Below, piece by piece: positions 17,052 to 26,031 of a stretch of 64,000 nucleotides of DNA. The position numbers were made by a program, and so were the translations under genes. How positions within the stretch are numbered: the stretch's first letter is position 1; every line of letters begins with the position of its first letter. The notes below the pieces were generated by a model, which made no database searches, was not told the origin of the DNA, and was given only the letters and a program-made list of their open reading frames with translations. The stretch lies in assembly GCF_019799905.1 (NCBI RefSeq), contig NZ_JABGCI010000001.1, positions 620,001 to 684,000 on the forward strand. The letters are read 5' to 3'. Origin of the DNA: Trujillonella endophytica. Its GTDB lineage: Bacteria > Actinomycetota > Actinomycetes > Mycobacteriales > Geodermatophilaceae.

Positions 17052-18425
17052 ATGAGTTCGCTGACCGCCCGCCGGCAGCCCCCGGCGGTCCCCGTCTCCG
17101 AGCCGGCGCTGTCGCCGCTGCTCCGCCCCGCCCGGACCGCCGCCCGCTACGCCGTCCGCCACGGTCTGCCGGCCCGCTACCTCGCCCGCGCCGCGCGCCG
17201 CGGCGACCTGGTCGGTCGGCTGCTGCGCGAGCCCGCCCTCCGCGACCACCCGTACGGCCTCTACGAGCAGGTCCGCGCCGCCGGCCGGCTGGTGCCCAGC
17301 GCCCTGGGCCTGGTGACCGCCTCGCACGCGGTCACGCAGGAGGTGCTGCGCTCGGACCGCTTCGGGGTCGGCTGGGACCGCTCGCACGTCCCCGGCCTCG
17401 TCGGCTGGGCCCTGCGGTTCGGGGACGAGCTCGATGCCAGCGGCGTGGCCGAACGGCCATCGATGCTCGTCGTCGACGCGCCCGACCACACCCGCTTCCG
17501 CCGGCTGGTCAGCAGGGCGTTCACCCCTCGGACGACCGCGGCCTTCGAGCCGATGATCCGGCGCACTGCCGACGAGCTGCTCGACGACCTCGCCGTCTCC
17601 GCGGCAGGCGCCGATGGGCCGGTGGACCTGGTCGACCGCTTCGCAGCAGGGCTGCCGGTGCTGGTCATCGCCGAGCTGCTCGGCGTCCCCACCGACCGCC
17701 GGGAGGACTTCCTCGCCTGGGGCGCCGCCGCCGCCGCGACCCTGGACACCGGCCTGCCGCTGCGCCGCTACCTGGCGGCCGAGCGCGGGCTGCGGGCCAT
17801 GCACGCCTTCCTCCGCGAGCACTTCGAGCGGTTGCGCCGCGACCCCGGGGACGACCTGGTCAGCCGGCTGGTGGGACTGCCCGGCGAGGAGGCGCTCACC
17901 GAGCGCGAACTGCACGCCACCGTGATGCTGCTGCTGGGCGCCGGGTTCGAGACGACGGTGAACCTGCTGGGGAACGCCGTCGTCGCGCTGGACGCCCACC
18001 GCGACCAGTGGGACGCCCTCCGGGCCGAGCCCGCCGGCTGGGCCGGCGCGGTGGAGGAGGCCCTCCGGTACGACAGCCCGGTACAGCTCACCGGCCGGAC
18101 GGCCCGCGCGGACGTCGAGCTGGCCGGGCAGCGGGTGCCGGCCGGCACGCGGGTCACGCTGCTGCTCGGGGCCGCCAACCGCGACCCCGACGTCTTCGCC
18201 GACCCCGCCCGCTTCGACGTCACCCGGCACAACGCCCGCGACCACCTGGCGTTCTCCGCCGGGGTGCACTACTGCCTGGGCGCGGGCCTGGCCCGGCTGG
18301 AGGCCGAGGTCGCGCTGCGAGCACTCACCGAGCGCTTCCCCCGGCTGCGGGTGGCCGGCCGGCCGGCGCGCCGGGACCTGCGGACGCTGCGCGGCTTCGA
18401 GGTGCTGCCGGTCAGTCTCGGCTGA
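17052..18425 (+). CDS. Cytochrome P450
   Basis: The 457-residue soluble bacterial P450 shows the oxygen-binding I-helix GAGFETTVNLL, the K-helix ExxR in EEALRYDSP, and the heme-ligand loop FSAGVHYCLGAGLARLE with Cys408 as the thiolate ligand. It also has the usual RFRRLVSRAFTPR near residue 150. It is a monooxygenase that needs ferredoxin or another redox partner, and none is encoded nearby. The first 50 residues are Ala/Arg-rich and look like an N-terminal extension rather than a membrane anchor. The ATG follows GGAGGAGCC. The end overlaps the convergent transporter gene by 14 bp. The substrate cannot be inferred. Confidence 0.88.
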   Translation: MSSLTARRQPPAVPVSEPALSPLLRPARTAARYAVRHGLPARYLARAARRGDLVGRLLREPALRDHPYGLYEQVRAAGRLVPSALGLVTASHAVTQEVLRSDRFGVGWDRSHVPGLVGWALRFGDELDASGVAERPSMLVVDAPDHTRFRRLVSRAFTPRTTAAFEPMIRRTADELLDDLAVSAAGADGPVDLVDRFAAGLPVLVIAELLGVPTDRREDFLAWGAAAAATLDTGLPLRRYLAAERGLRAMHAFLREHFERLRRDPGDDLVSRLVGLPGEEALTERELHATVMLLLGAGFETTVNLLGNAVVALDAHRDQWDALRAEPAGWAGAVEEALRYDSPVQLTGRTARADVELAGQRVPAGTRVTLLLGAANRDPDVFADPARFDVTRHNARDHLAFSAGVHYCLGAGLARLEAEVALRALTERFPRLRVAGRPARRDLRTLRGFEVLPVSLG

Positions 18426-19710
18426 CCGGCTCGGGAACGACGTCGGCGGCCCTGCCCGCGGCCGCGTCGGCGTCGGCGTCGGGCAGGAGGACGTCCCGTG
18501 CCGCACCCCAGCCGGCCCACGCCATGGGGACCAGCGCCGCCAGCAGCAGCACGAGCGGCCAGGACCAACCGTGCGTCAGGTCGTGCAGCGCCCCGAGCAG
18601 CAGCGGGCCGGCGGCCGCCACGAGGTAGCCCAGGCACTGCGCGACGCCACCGAGCCGGGCGGCCACCAGCGGCGTGGGGCTCCTCAGCACGATGAGGGTC
18701 AGCGCGACGGCGAAGCCCGACCCCTGGGCCACCCCCCAGGCACAGACCCAGATCGCCGTGCCCGCGTCGGGCGAGACCAGCAGCCCCGTCAGGCCGATCG
18801 CGTAGGCAGCCACGACGGCGACCACCAGGGGCCGCTGGCCGCGCATGCGGCCGGCCTGGGCGGGGGCGAGGAGCGCGCCGGCGGCCCCGACCACGTTGGA
18901 CAGCCCCAGCAGCAGGCCGCCCTCGCTCGCCGGGACCCCGGAGTCGGCGAGCAGGGTCGGCAGCCAGGCGGAGACCGCGTAGAACTGCACGCTCTGCATC
19001 GACAGGAACGCGGTGACCCGGCGGGCCAGCGGCAGCCGCAGCAGCGCCCACGAGCCGCCGGGCGGGGTGTCCCCGGCGGTGCGCCGCGCCCGGCCGGTGC
19101 CGGCGACCGGCAGCCACAGCACGAGCCCACCCAGGGCGACGAACAGCCACAGCCCCAGCCCGGTGCGCCAGCCGACGTCCAGGGCGTCGGCCAGCGGCAG
19201 GGTGAGCGCGGCACCGGCGGCGGCGCCGATGATGAGCGCGGCCGAGTACGCCCCCATGACCGCCCCCGGCCGGACGAACTCACGCTTCACGTACGCCGGG
19301 ATCAGCACGTTGGCCAGCGCGATCGCGGCGCCGGCCAGCAGGCTCCCGGCGTAGAGCAGGGCGACGGGGGAGAGGAGCCGCAGCGCGATGCCGGCCGCGA
19401 GCAGCAGCAGGGACGCCCCGACGGCGCTCTCCAGGCCGAACCGCCGCGCCAGTCGCGGGGCCACGGGCGCGAACGCCCCGAAGCAGAGCACCGGCACCGT
19501 GGTCAGCAGGCCCGCCATGGCCGACGACAGCCCGGTGTCGGCACGCAGTTCGTCCAGGAGCGGCGCGACGGCCACCACCGCGGGCCGCTGGTTGAGCGCG
19601 ACCCCGACGATCGCCGCGACCAGCAGCCAGGTGGCGAGCCGTGCCCTGGCCCCGTCCGGAGGCTCGCGCCGAACGTGCGTGGCGTGAGGGGGACGGGGTC
19701 GTCCCATCAT
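18412..19710 (-). CDS. CynX/NimT-type major facilitator transporter
   Basis: The 432-residue MFS protein has 12 predicted membrane segments. The CynX/NimT subfamily start, VGVALNQRPAVVAVAPLLDELRADTGLS, resembles the family's LRPALTAVGPLLDxI signature. The helix 2-3 loop is APVAPRLARRFGLE. Family members were linked to cyanate, nitroimidazole or other small-molecule transport, mostly without proof. The first of two ATG codons (19708-19710) overlaps the TGA of cysN, so it is probably the last gene of the cysDN transcript. That context makes a sulfur- or nitrogen-related substrate conceivable, which is inference. The stop overlaps the convergent P450 gene. Confidence 0.8.
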   Translation of the reverse strand: MMGRPRPPHATHVRREPPDGARARLATWLLVAAIVGVALNQRPAVVAVAPLLDELRADTGLSSAMAGLLTTVPVLCFGAFAPVAPRLARRFGLESAVGASLLLLAAGIALRLLSPVALLYAGSLLAGAAIALANVLIPAYVKREFVRPGAVMGAYSAALIIGAAAGAALTLPLADALDVGWRTGLGLWLFVALGGLVLWLPVAGTGRARRTAGDTPPGGSWALLRLPLARRVTAFLSMQSVQFYAVSAWLPTLLADSGVPASEGGLLLGLSNVVGAAGALLAPAQAGRMRGQRPLVVAVVAAYAIGLTGLLVSPDAGTAIWVCAWGVAQGSGFAVALTLIVLRSPTPLVAARLGGVAQCLGYLVAAAGPLLLGALHDLTHGWSWPLVLLLAALVPMAWAGWGAARDVLLPDADADAAAGRAADVVPEPVSRD

Positions 19711-21080
19711 CCGGCCGGGGTCAGCATCCCCGCGCCGACGGTGGCGTTCGTCGCCTCGTCGACCAGGATGAAGCGGCCGGTCACCCGGTTGCGCAGGTAG
19801 TCGTCGACGAAGAGCGGCTGGGTCGTGCGCAGCCGCACCCGGCCGATGTCGTTGAGCCCGAGCTCGCCGGCCTCCTGGTCGCGGTGCAACGTGTTCACGT
19901 CGAGCCGGTAGGTCAGCTCCTTCACCACGGCCCGGACCGACCGGGTGGTGTGCTTGACCGCGAGCCGCTGACGGGGGCGCAGCGGCTCGTCGGCCATCCA
20001 GCAGACGATCGCGTCGAGGTCCTGGGTCACCCGCGGGGCGTTGCCCGGCCGGCAGATCAGGTCACCGCGGGAGACGTCGAGGTCGTCGGCCAGCCGCACG
20101 GTCACCGACATGGGCGCGAAGGCCTCCTCGACCGGGCCGCGGGGGCCGTCGATGCCGGCGATCGTCGTCGTCAGTCCGCTGGGCAGCACCTGCACCTCGT
20201 CGCCCACCCGCAGCACGCCGCTGCCCACCGTGCCGGCGTAGCCGCGGTAGTCGTGGAAGTGCGCCTGTCCTGAGCCATGGATCTGGGGCCGGATGACGTA
20301 CTGCACCGGGAACCGCGGGTCGGTCAGGTTGCGGTCGCTGGCCACGTGCACGTGCTCGAGGTGGTGCAGCAGCGTGGGGCCCTCGTACCAGGGCGTGTTC
20401 GGCGAGTGGGTCACGACGTTGTCGCCCTGCAGCGCCGAGATCGGGACGACGGTCAGGTCGGGGACCTGCAGCTTCGCGGCGAAGGCGCTGAACTCGTCGC
20501 TGATCCGCTCGAAGGTCTCCTCCGACCAGTCGACGAGGTCCATCTTGTTGACCGCCACGACCAGGTGCGGCACGCGCAGCAGCGAGGCGAGGAAGGCGTG
20601 CCGGCGGCTCTGCTCGAGCAGGCCCTTGCGCGCGTCGACCAGCACGATCGCCAGGTCCGCGGTCGAGGCGCCGGTGACCATGTTCCGCGTGTACTGCACG
20701 TGCCCGGGGGTGTCGGCGAGGATGAACGTGCGCCGCGGGGTGCTGAAGTACCGGTAGGCGACGTCGATGGTGATGCCCTGCTCGCGCTCGGCGCGCAGGC
20801 CGTCGGTGAGCAGCGCCAGGTCGACGAAGTCGCCCTTGCTGGCGCGGGCCACGGCCTCGTACTGGTCCTCGAAGACGGCCTTGCTGTCGTACAGCAGCCG
20901 CCCGATCAACGTGCTCTTGCCGTCGTCCACCGAGCCGGCGGTGGCGATCCGCAGGATGTCCTTGCGGGCGGTCGCCAGCTCGGCGACCTTCTCGGCCACG
21001 GGGGAGTGGACGTCGACGACGTCCTCGGTGCCCGTCGCGGGGTGGATGCCGGGCTGGGCGGCCCCAGGCTGGACAGCCAT
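19707..21080 (-). CDS. cysN: Sulfate adenylyltransferase subunit 1 (GTPase)
   Basis: The 457-residue EF-Tu-like GTPase drives sulfate activation to adenosine phosphosulfate together with CysD. The G1 motif is GSVDDGKST at 49-57, the G3 motif DTPGH at 123-127, and G4 NKMD at 178-181. The switch I region is seen in EREQGITIDVAYRYF. Two beta-barrel domains follow. The protein ends after them, so there is no fused APS-kinase (CysC) domain as in NodQ-type proteins. The start overlaps the cysD stop (ATGA), and the stop overlaps the transporter start, giving a coupled three-gene unit. The cytoplasmic product feeds sulfate assimilation and cysteine synthesis. Confidence 0.93.
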   Translation of the reverse strand: MAVQPGAAQPGIHPATGTEDVVDVHSPVAEKVAELATARKDILRIATAGSVDDGKSTLIGRLLYDSKAVFEDQYEAVARASKGDFVDLALLTDGLRAEREQGITIDVAYRYFSTPRRTFILADTPGHVQYTRNMVTGASTADLAIVLVDARKGLLEQSRRHAFLASLLRVPHLVVAVNKMDLVDWSEETFERISDEFSAFAAKLQVPDLTVVPISALQGDNVVTHSPNTPWYEGPTLLHHLEHVHVASDRNLTDPRFPVQYVIRPQIHGSGQAHFHDYRGYAGTVGSGVLRVGDEVQVLPSGLTTTIAGIDGPRGPVEEAFAPMSVTVRLADDLDVSRGDLICRPGNAPRVTQDLDAIVCWMADEPLRPRQRLAVKHTTRSVRAVVKELTYRLDVNTLHRDQEAGELGLNDIGRVRLRTTQPLFVDDYLRNRVTGRFILVDEATNATVGAGMLTPAG

Positions 21081-21988
21081 CAGAAGTAGCCCTCCTTCTT
21101 CCGGTCCTCCATGGCCGCGTCGCTGACCTTGTCGTCGCCGCGGGTGGCGCCGCGCTCGGTCATCCGGGTCACCGCGATCTCGGCGATGACCTCCTCGACC
21201 GTCGTGGCGTGCGACCGGACGGCGGCGGTCAGGTTCGCGTCGCCGACGGTGCGGTAGCGGACGGTCTCGCGGAACACCTGCTCCCCGTCGCGCGGGCGGA
21301 TGAACTCGTTGACCGCGTAGAGCATCCCCTGCCGCTCGACGACCTCCCGCTCCTGCGCCAGGTACAGCGGCGGGATCGCGATGTGCTCGCGGGCGATGTA
21401 CTGCCAGATGTCGAGCTCGGTCCAGTTGGACAGCGGGAAGACGCGGATGGACTCACCGACGTGGATGCGGCCGTTGAACAGGTCCCACAGCTCGGGCCGC
21501 TGGTTCTTCGGGTCCCACTGGCCGAACTCGTCGCGGAAGGAGAAGACGCGCTCCTTGGCGCGGGCCTTGTCCTCGTCGCGGCGGGCGCCGCCGAACAGCG
21601 CGGTGAAGCCGTGCTCCTCGACCGCGTCGAGCAGCACCGGCGTCTGGATCCGGTTGCGGGAGCCGTTGGGCTCCTCCTTGACCGTGCCGGCCGCGATCGC
21701 GTCGGGGACGGAGGTGACCACCAGCTGCACCCCGAGCTCGGCGACCCGCTTGTCGCGGAACTCCAGCACCTCGGGGAAGTTCAGCCCGGTGTCGACGTGC
21801 ATGACCGGGAACGGGATCCGCGCCGGCGCGAAGGCCTTGCGGGCGAGCTCCAGCATCACGATCGAGTCCTTGCCGCCGGAGAAGAGCAGCACCGGCCGCT
21901 CGAGCTCGGCGGCGACCTCGCGGATGACGTGGACGGACTCGGCCTCCAGCGTCTCCAGCTGCGTCAGCCGGTAGTCAGGACTCGTCAC
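21080..21988 (-). CDS. cysD: Sulfate adenylyltransferase subunit 2
   Basis: The 302-residue PP-loop ATPase carries LLFSGGKDSIVMLEL (SGGKDS at 37-42), HVDTGLNFPEVLEFRD, GGARRDEDKARAKER and FPLSNWTELDIWQYI, all typical of CysD. It adenylates sulfate with ATP, using the energy of CysN GTP hydrolysis. The C-terminal MEDRKKEGYF is also typical. The GTG start follows GGAG by ten bases. The gene leads the cysD-cysN-transporter unit. The 132 bp upstream hold no convincing leader peptide or SAM-type riboswitch by eye. Confidence 0.94.
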   Translation of the reverse strand: MTSPDYRLTQLETLEAESVHVIREVAAELERPVLLFSGGKDSIVMLELARKAFAPARIPFPVMHVDTGLNFPEVLEFRDKRVAELGVQLVVTSVPDAIAAGTVKEEPNGSRNRIQTPVLLDAVEEHGFTALFGGARRDEDKARAKERVFSFRDEFGQWDPKNQRPELWDLFNGRIHVGESIRVFPLSNWTELDIWQYIAREHIAIPPLYLAQEREVVERQGMLYAVNEFIRPRDGEQVFRETVRYRTVGDANLTAAVRSHATTVEEVIAEIAVTRMTERGATRGDDKVSDAAMEDRKKEGYF

Positions 21989-22120
21989 GAACGGATACTC
22001 CGGAACTCGGCGACGGGGGACTCGCGCGGCGGGCGGTGGGGGCGCGCCGGGGCACTCCTCCGCACAGCACCAACCGCACCCGTCCGGAGGGGATTCCCCG
22101 ACCAGTGTCCGGCATGGCCC

Positions 22121-22846
22121 TCAGCGCACGGCGGCCAGGAGGTCCGCGGTCAGCTCCGGGCGGCAGATGAGCAGGTCCGGCAGCCACGGATCGGGCCCGT
22201 TGTAGCGCAGCGGCGACCCGTCCAGCCGGCTGGCGTGCAGCCCGGCCGCCAGGGCCACGGCCACCGGGGCGGCGGAGTCCCACTGGTACTGCCCGCCGGC
22301 GTGCACGTAGGCGTCCACCTCGCCGCGGACGACGGCGGTGACCTTGTAGCCGGCCGAGCCCAGCGGCACCAGCTCGCCCCCGACGGCCTCGGCGGCGGCG
22401 GTGGCGACGGCCGGGGGACGGCTGCGGCTCACCGCGATGCGGGGCCGCGGCGCGCCGGTCGCGGGCGGCGCGGGCGGCGGGTCGGTGACCAGCACCTCGC
22501 CCAGCCCCGGCAGCGCCACGGCGGCGGCCGAGAGCCCACCGGCGGCCCACAGCGCCACGTGCACCGCCCAGTCCTCCCGGCCGGGCTCGCCGTACTCGCG
22601 GGTGCCGTCCAGCGGGTCGATGATCCACACCCGGTCGGCCGTGAGGCGGCGCGGGTCGTCGGCTGCCTCCTCGCTGAACACCGCGTCGCCGGGGCAGGCG
22701 GCGGCGAGCACCGCGGCGATGGCCTGCTGCGCCGCGGCGTCCCCCGCGTCCCCCAGCGCCCGGCCGGTCAGCTCGCCGCCGCGCAGCTCCAGCAGGACCG
22801 CGCCGGCGGCACGCGCCGCCTCGACGGCGACCTCGACGTCCCTCAC
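22121..22846 (-). CDS. cysQ: 3'(2'),5'-bisphosphate nucleotidase / inositol monophosphatase family
   Basis: The 241-residue protein of the metal-dependent FIG phosphatase family has the metal site EEAADDPRRL and the central WIIDPLDGTREYG, plus a C-terminal QYQWDSAAPVAVALAAGLH. CysQ removes the 3'-phosphate of PAP (and PAPS), the by-product of sulfate assimilation. Its place just upstream of cysDN in the same direction supports that role over inositol phosphatase. The GTG start overlaps the TGA of the thioesterase gene (GTGA). Actinobacterial CysQ can also hydrolyse fructose-1,6-bisphosphate or inositol phosphate in vitro, so specificity stays open. Confidence 0.82.
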   Translation of the reverse strand: MRDVEVAVEAARAAGAVLLELRGGELTGRALGDAGDAAAQQAIAAVLAAACPGDAVFSEEAADDPRRLTADRVWIIDPLDGTREYGEPGREDWAVHVALWAAGGLSAAAVALPGLGEVLVTDPPPAPPATGAPRPRIAVSRSRPPAVATAAAEAVGGELVPLGSAGYKVTAVVRGEVDAYVHAGGQYQWDSAAPVAVALAAGLHASRLDGSPLRYNGPDPWLPDLLICRPELTADLLAAVR

Positions 22847-23556
22847 GGCCGGCCCGTCGGGGCCGTGGCGTCGGTCGGCCGGCTGGGCCGGGTGGGCCGC
22901 CCGGAGGCGTCGGTGACGGTCGCGAAGTAGTCGGCCAGCTTGTCCTGCCGCGGCACGACGAACACGCCCCGGGCCTCGACCAGCGGCCGGTCCGGCTCGG
23001 CGGCCAGCGCGATGGAGCCCGTGACGACCGACTTGCGGCCCTCCGCCCCGGTCACCCCGGCCCGCAGCACGACGGGCGTGTGCAGCGGCACCGGCCCGCG
23101 GTAGTCCAGCTCGAGCCGGGCGGTCATGCCCCACAGCCCGGCGCGGATCGTGGCGGCGCCGAGCACCTGGTCCATGACCAGTCCGCTCATCCCGCCGTGC
23201 AGGTAGCCCGGCGGGCCCTCGTAGGCGAGGCCGAACGAGGTCTCGGCCTCCACACCGCCGTCGACGACGCGCACGTCGAGCGGCGGGGCCAGGGCGCTGC
23301 CCACACCGCTGACCATGTTGTAGACCTGACGGAACTCGGCGATGTCGTCCAGGGGGGAGAGCCGGCCGGGCGGACGTCGCTGCGCCGCCAGCCGGGCGGT
23401 CTGCTCCCGCGCCCCCGCCGCGGCGGCGCGCAGCACGGCGGCCGGGACGGCGGTGGTCACCGACGCGTCGACCAGCTCCCGCAGCGCGCTGCCGAGCTCG
23501 GTGACCGCCGCCATCAGCTCGAAGTCGTAGGGCTGCCCGCCGTCGTCGCTGTGCAC
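22843..23556 (-). CDS. PaaI-type hotdog-fold thioesterase
   Basis: In this 237-residue protein the C-terminal half is a hotdog domain with PGYLHGGMSGLVMDQVLGAA, the PaaI/4HBT signature in which HGG and the Asp on the following helix belong to the active site. The N-terminal 90 residues are helical. The tail TDASGRPTRPSRPTDATAP is likely disordered. It should hydrolyse an acyl-CoA thioester; the substrate is unknown. Its stop overlaps the cysQ start, although no metabolic link to sulfate assimilation is evident. The GTG at 23556 lies seven bases after a TACCGT -10-like element, so the mRNA may be leaderless. Confidence 0.75.
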   Translation of the reverse strand: MHSDDGGQPYDFELMAAVTELGSALRELVDASVTTAVPAAVLRAAAAGAREQTARLAAQRRPPGRLSPLDDIAEFRQVYNMVSGVGSALAPPLDVRVVDGGVEAETSFGLAYEGPPGYLHGGMSGLVMDQVLGAATIRAGLWGMTARLELDYRGPVPLHTPVVLRAGVTGAEGRKSVVTGSIALAAEPDRPLVEARGVFVVPRQDKLADYFATVTDASGRPTRPSRPTDATAPTGRP

Positions 23557-23569
23557 GCCGTCGACGGTA
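23557..23569 (-). promoter_or_regulatory. Leaderless-type -10 element for the thioesterase gene
   Basis: Reading on the minus strand, TACCGT (23569-23564) and a 7-nt spacer precede the GTG. There is no Shine-Dalgarno sequence. Confidence 0.45.
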
Positions 23570-23578
23570 GGACCAGCC

Positions 23579-25075
23579 TCAGCCGCCTCCTGCGGCGGGC
23601 TCCGGTGGCCCGCTGCGGGGCAGCCGCACGGTGAAGACGGCGCCCTCGCCGGGGGCCGTCCGCAGGTCGACCGTGCCGCCGTGCGCCGCGACCAGCGAGG
23701 CGACGATGGCCAGCCCCAGCCCGGTACCCCCGGCCGCCCGGTTGCGGCTCGGGTCGGCGCGGTAGAAGCGCTCGAACACCCGGGCGGCGTCCTCGGCGGT
23801 CATGCCCGGGCCCTCGTCGGCCACGCGCACGACGACCGTGCCGCCGTCGTCCTCGGCGTCCGGCGGCCCGGGCTCCTCGCTCAGCGTCACCGTCACCCTC
23901 GCGCCCGCTGGGGTGTGCACCAGCGAGTTCGTGACCAGGTTGCCGACCACCTGGCGCAGCCGCGCCTCGTCACCGAGCACCACGGGCAGCTCGGTCAGTG
24001 CCGGGTCCAGGACGAGCTCCAGCGGCCGGTCCGGCTGCAGCGCGCGGGCGTCGTGGACGGCGTCGCCGGCCACCTCCGCGAGGTCCACCGGGGTGACGGT
24101 CAGCGGCCGCTGCTGGTCCAGCCGGGCCAGCTGCAGCAGGTCCTCGACCAGCACGCCCATCCGGGCGCCCTCGGACTCGATGCGCTGCATGAGCCGGCCG
24201 ACGTCGTCGGGGTCCTGCACGGCGCCCTGGCGGTACAGCTCGGCGAAGCCCCGGATCGACGTCAGCGGGGTGCGCAGCTCGTGGCTGGCGTCGGCCACGA
24301 ACTGGCGCATCCGGCCCTCGGAGGCCCGCGCCTGCCCCTCGGACGCCCGCTGGGCGGAGAAGGCGCTCTCGATGCGCGCGAGCATCACGTTGAGGGCCAT
24401 CGCCAGGCGGCCGACCTCGGTGCGCTGGTCGCCGGAGGGCACGCGCTGGGAGAGGTCGCCGGCCGCGATGGCCTGGGCCGTCCGCTCCACCTCCCCCAGT
24501 GGGCGGAGGCTGTTGCGCACCAGCAGGTACCCCGCGGCGCCGAGCACGACGAGGACGGCGAGCCCGACGAAGAGCTCGATGCGGACCAGCCGGGCGATCG
24601 CCTTCTCGTCGCCCTCGAGGTCGACGCCGACGACCAGCGTGTAACCGGGTGCCAGTTCCCTCGAGGCCATCCGCCACTTCTCGCCGTCGACCCACACCGT
24701 GATGGGCCGGTCGGCTCCGCGCAGCTCCTCGACCTCCGCGTCGCTCAGCTCGGGCAGCTCGTCGCCGCCCGGACCGCGGGGTTCCCCGATGACGACCGGG
24801 TCGTCGCTGTCGGGCACCAGGCACGCGACGTAGAACGAGTTGTACTGCGGATCGTCGGTCTGGAAGCACTCGCCGAGGAGCCGGGCGGGTGCGCTCGCGA
24901 CGGTGGCGCGGAGTTCATCGTCCCGCTCCTGCTGCAGGTAGTCGCGCAGCAGGGAGGTGGTTGCGAAGCCGGTCGCGAGCAGCGCGAAGCTCAGCAACGT
25001 CACCATCAGCGCGACGAGGGTGACCCGCAGCGGGACGCGAGGCCCCCGGAGCGGAGGCGCGGGGGGAGGTGTCAT
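23579..25075 (-). CDS. Two-component sensor histidine kinase, PhoR/TrcS-like
   Basis: The 498-residue kinase has two membrane helices (about residues 17-39 and 167-186) around a 125-residue extracytoplasmic sensor part. HAMP follows (RPLGEVERTAQAIAAGDLSQRV), then HisKA with phospho-acceptor His265 in DASHELRTPLTSIRGF. The ATPase domain has N box NLVTNSLVHTPAG, G1 VADEGPGM and G2 GGTGLGLAIV. The sensor part holds Cys70 and Cys85, a possible disulfide pair. The ATG overlaps the TGA of the response regulator gene, so both are made together. The best memory match is the kinase paired with mycobacterial PhoP. The signal is unknown. Confidence 0.87.
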   Translation of the reverse strand: MTPPPAPPLRGPRVPLRVTLVALMVTLLSFALLATGFATTSLLRDYLQQERDDELRATVASAPARLLGECFQTDDPQYNSFYVACLVPDSDDPVVIGEPRGPGGDELPELSDAEVEELRGADRPITVWVDGEKWRMASRELAPGYTLVVGVDLEGDEKAIARLVRIELFVGLAVLVVLGAAGYLLVRNSLRPLGEVERTAQAIAAGDLSQRVPSGDQRTEVGRLAMALNVMLARIESAFSAQRASEGQARASEGRMRQFVADASHELRTPLTSIRGFAELYRQGAVQDPDDVGRLMQRIESEGARMGVLVEDLLQLARLDQQRPLTVTPVDLAEVAGDAVHDARALQPDRPLELVLDPALTELPVVLGDEARLRQVVGNLVTNSLVHTPAGARVTVTLSEEPGPPDAEDDGGTVVVRVADEGPGMTAEDAARVFERFYRADPSRNRAAGGTGLGLAIVASLVAAHGGTVDLRTAPGEGAVFTVRLPRSGPPEPAAGGG

Positions 25076-25812
25076 GCGCCCCGCGGCAGCCGCAGTGTGT
25101 ACCCGACCCCCCGGATGGTGTGCAGGAGACGCGGCTCGGTGGTGTCGACCTTGCGGCGCAGGTAGGAGATGTAGGACTCCACGACGTTGGCCTCGCCGTT
25201 GAAGTCGTAGTTCCACACGTGGTCGAGGATCTGCGCCTTGGAGAGCACCCGGCCGGCGTTGGCCATCAGGTAGCGCAGCAGCTTGAACTCGGTGGGGGAG
25301 AGGCTGACCAGGGTGCCGGCCTTGATGACCTCGTGGGACTCCTCGTCCAGCTCGATGTCGGCGAAGGTCAGCCGCGGCGCCTCCGCCGCCCGCTGGGCGC
25401 CCGCGCTGGTGCGGCGCAGCACGGCCCGGATGCGGGCCACCACCTCGTCGAGGCTGAACGGCTTGGTCACGTAGTCGTCGCCGCCGAGCGTCAGGCCCGA
25501 GATCTTGTCCTCGGGTGCGTCCCGGGCGGTGAGGAACAGCACCGGGGTGTGCCGGCCGGTCTCGCGCAGCCGGCGGACGACGCCGAAGCCGTCCAGCCCC
25601 GGCATCATCACGTCCAGGACCAGCATGTCGGGCCGGAAGGACGCCGCCATGGCCAGCGCCTGCTGTCCGTCGGCCGCCGTCGCCACCTCGAACCCGGCGT
25701 AGCGCAGGCTCGCCGAGAGCAGCTCCCGGATGTTGGGCTCGTCGTCCACCACCAGCAGGCGTGCCTCCGGCGCCCGCCCGGCGGAGCCGCCGGTGTCCCG
25801 GGTCCCCTGCAT
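25072..25812 (-). CDS. PhoP-like (OmpR-family) response regulator
   Basis: The 246-residue protein has receiver residues Asp23-Asp24, phospho-acceptor Asp67 (LVLDVMMPGLDGFG), Thr95 and Lys117. The winged-helix DNA-binding domain is EFKLLRYLMANAGRVLSKAQ to YLRRKVDTTEPRLLHTIRGV. The stretches GGDDYVTKPFSLDEVVARIR and RLTFADIELDEESHEV are very close to M. tuberculosis PhoP as I remember it; that factor controls lipids, acid response and virulence. Start at 25812 because GGGAGGG precedes it; an in-frame ATG at 25848 lacks a site. A direct-repeat region upstream may be its own binding site. Confidence 0.87.
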   Translation of the reverse strand: MQGTRDTGGSAGRAPEARLLVVDDEPNIRELLSASLRYAGFEVATAADGQQALAMAASFRPDMLVLDVMMPGLDGFGVVRRLRETGRHTPVLFLTARDAPEDKISGLTLGGDDYVTKPFSLDEVVARIRAVLRRTSAGAQRAAEAPRLTFADIELDEESHEVIKAGTLVSLSPTEFKLLRYLMANAGRVLSKAQILDHVWNYDFNGEANVVESYISYLRRKVDTTEPRLLHTIRGVGYTLRLPRGA

Positions 25813-25880
25813 CGACCCTCCCGCTGAACGCACCGCTGCCGTGGTCATGACACCAGGTTCGGGCCGACGGCTGCAGTCGG

Positions 25881-25911
25881 GCTGGACGCTACCTGTGAAG
25901 ACGCTGGACGC
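25881..25911. promoter_or_regulatory. Direct repeats upstream of the PhoP-like regulator
   Basis: GCTGGACGC occurs at 25881-25889 and 25903-25911, exactly 22 bp (two helix turns) apart. Between them, read on the minus strand, TCACAGG (25898-25892) stands 4 bp before GTCCAGC. This is loosely like the 7+4+7 direct repeat bound by mycobacterial PhoP. Confidence 0.3.
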
Positions 25912-25925
25912 CCCTGACCCCCGCC

Positions 25926-25980
25926 GAGATCTGCACACTCGTCGCCCTCAGGCGCTGATGCCGTCGAGTGTGCAGATCTC
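25926..25980. repeat. Dispersed palindromic element, copy B
   Basis: It has the same length and flanks as copy A (CCGCCGAGATCT...GATCTCGTCGAGGGG) with five substitutions inside. The G:C pair of copy A at arm position 13 is C:G here. One arm pair is mismatched (T opposite T). It lies 51 bp past the stop of the siderophore-interacting gene and 113 bp before the response regulator start. Confidence 0.85.
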
Positions 25981-26031
25981 GTCGAGGGGTCCGCTCCTCG
26001 CTCGTCCCTTCCTGCGGTGCTCCCGGGGCGG

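Noticed and set aside
19707..21080. cysN as a truncated CysNC fusion
   Set aside because: 457 residues and an intact two-barrel end are normal for a stand-alone CysN.
21989..22120. Leader peptide before cysD (frame with VRLVLCGGVPRR)
   Set aside because: It has a single Cys codon, runs into cysD, and does not match the RRxVDLxRV leader family.
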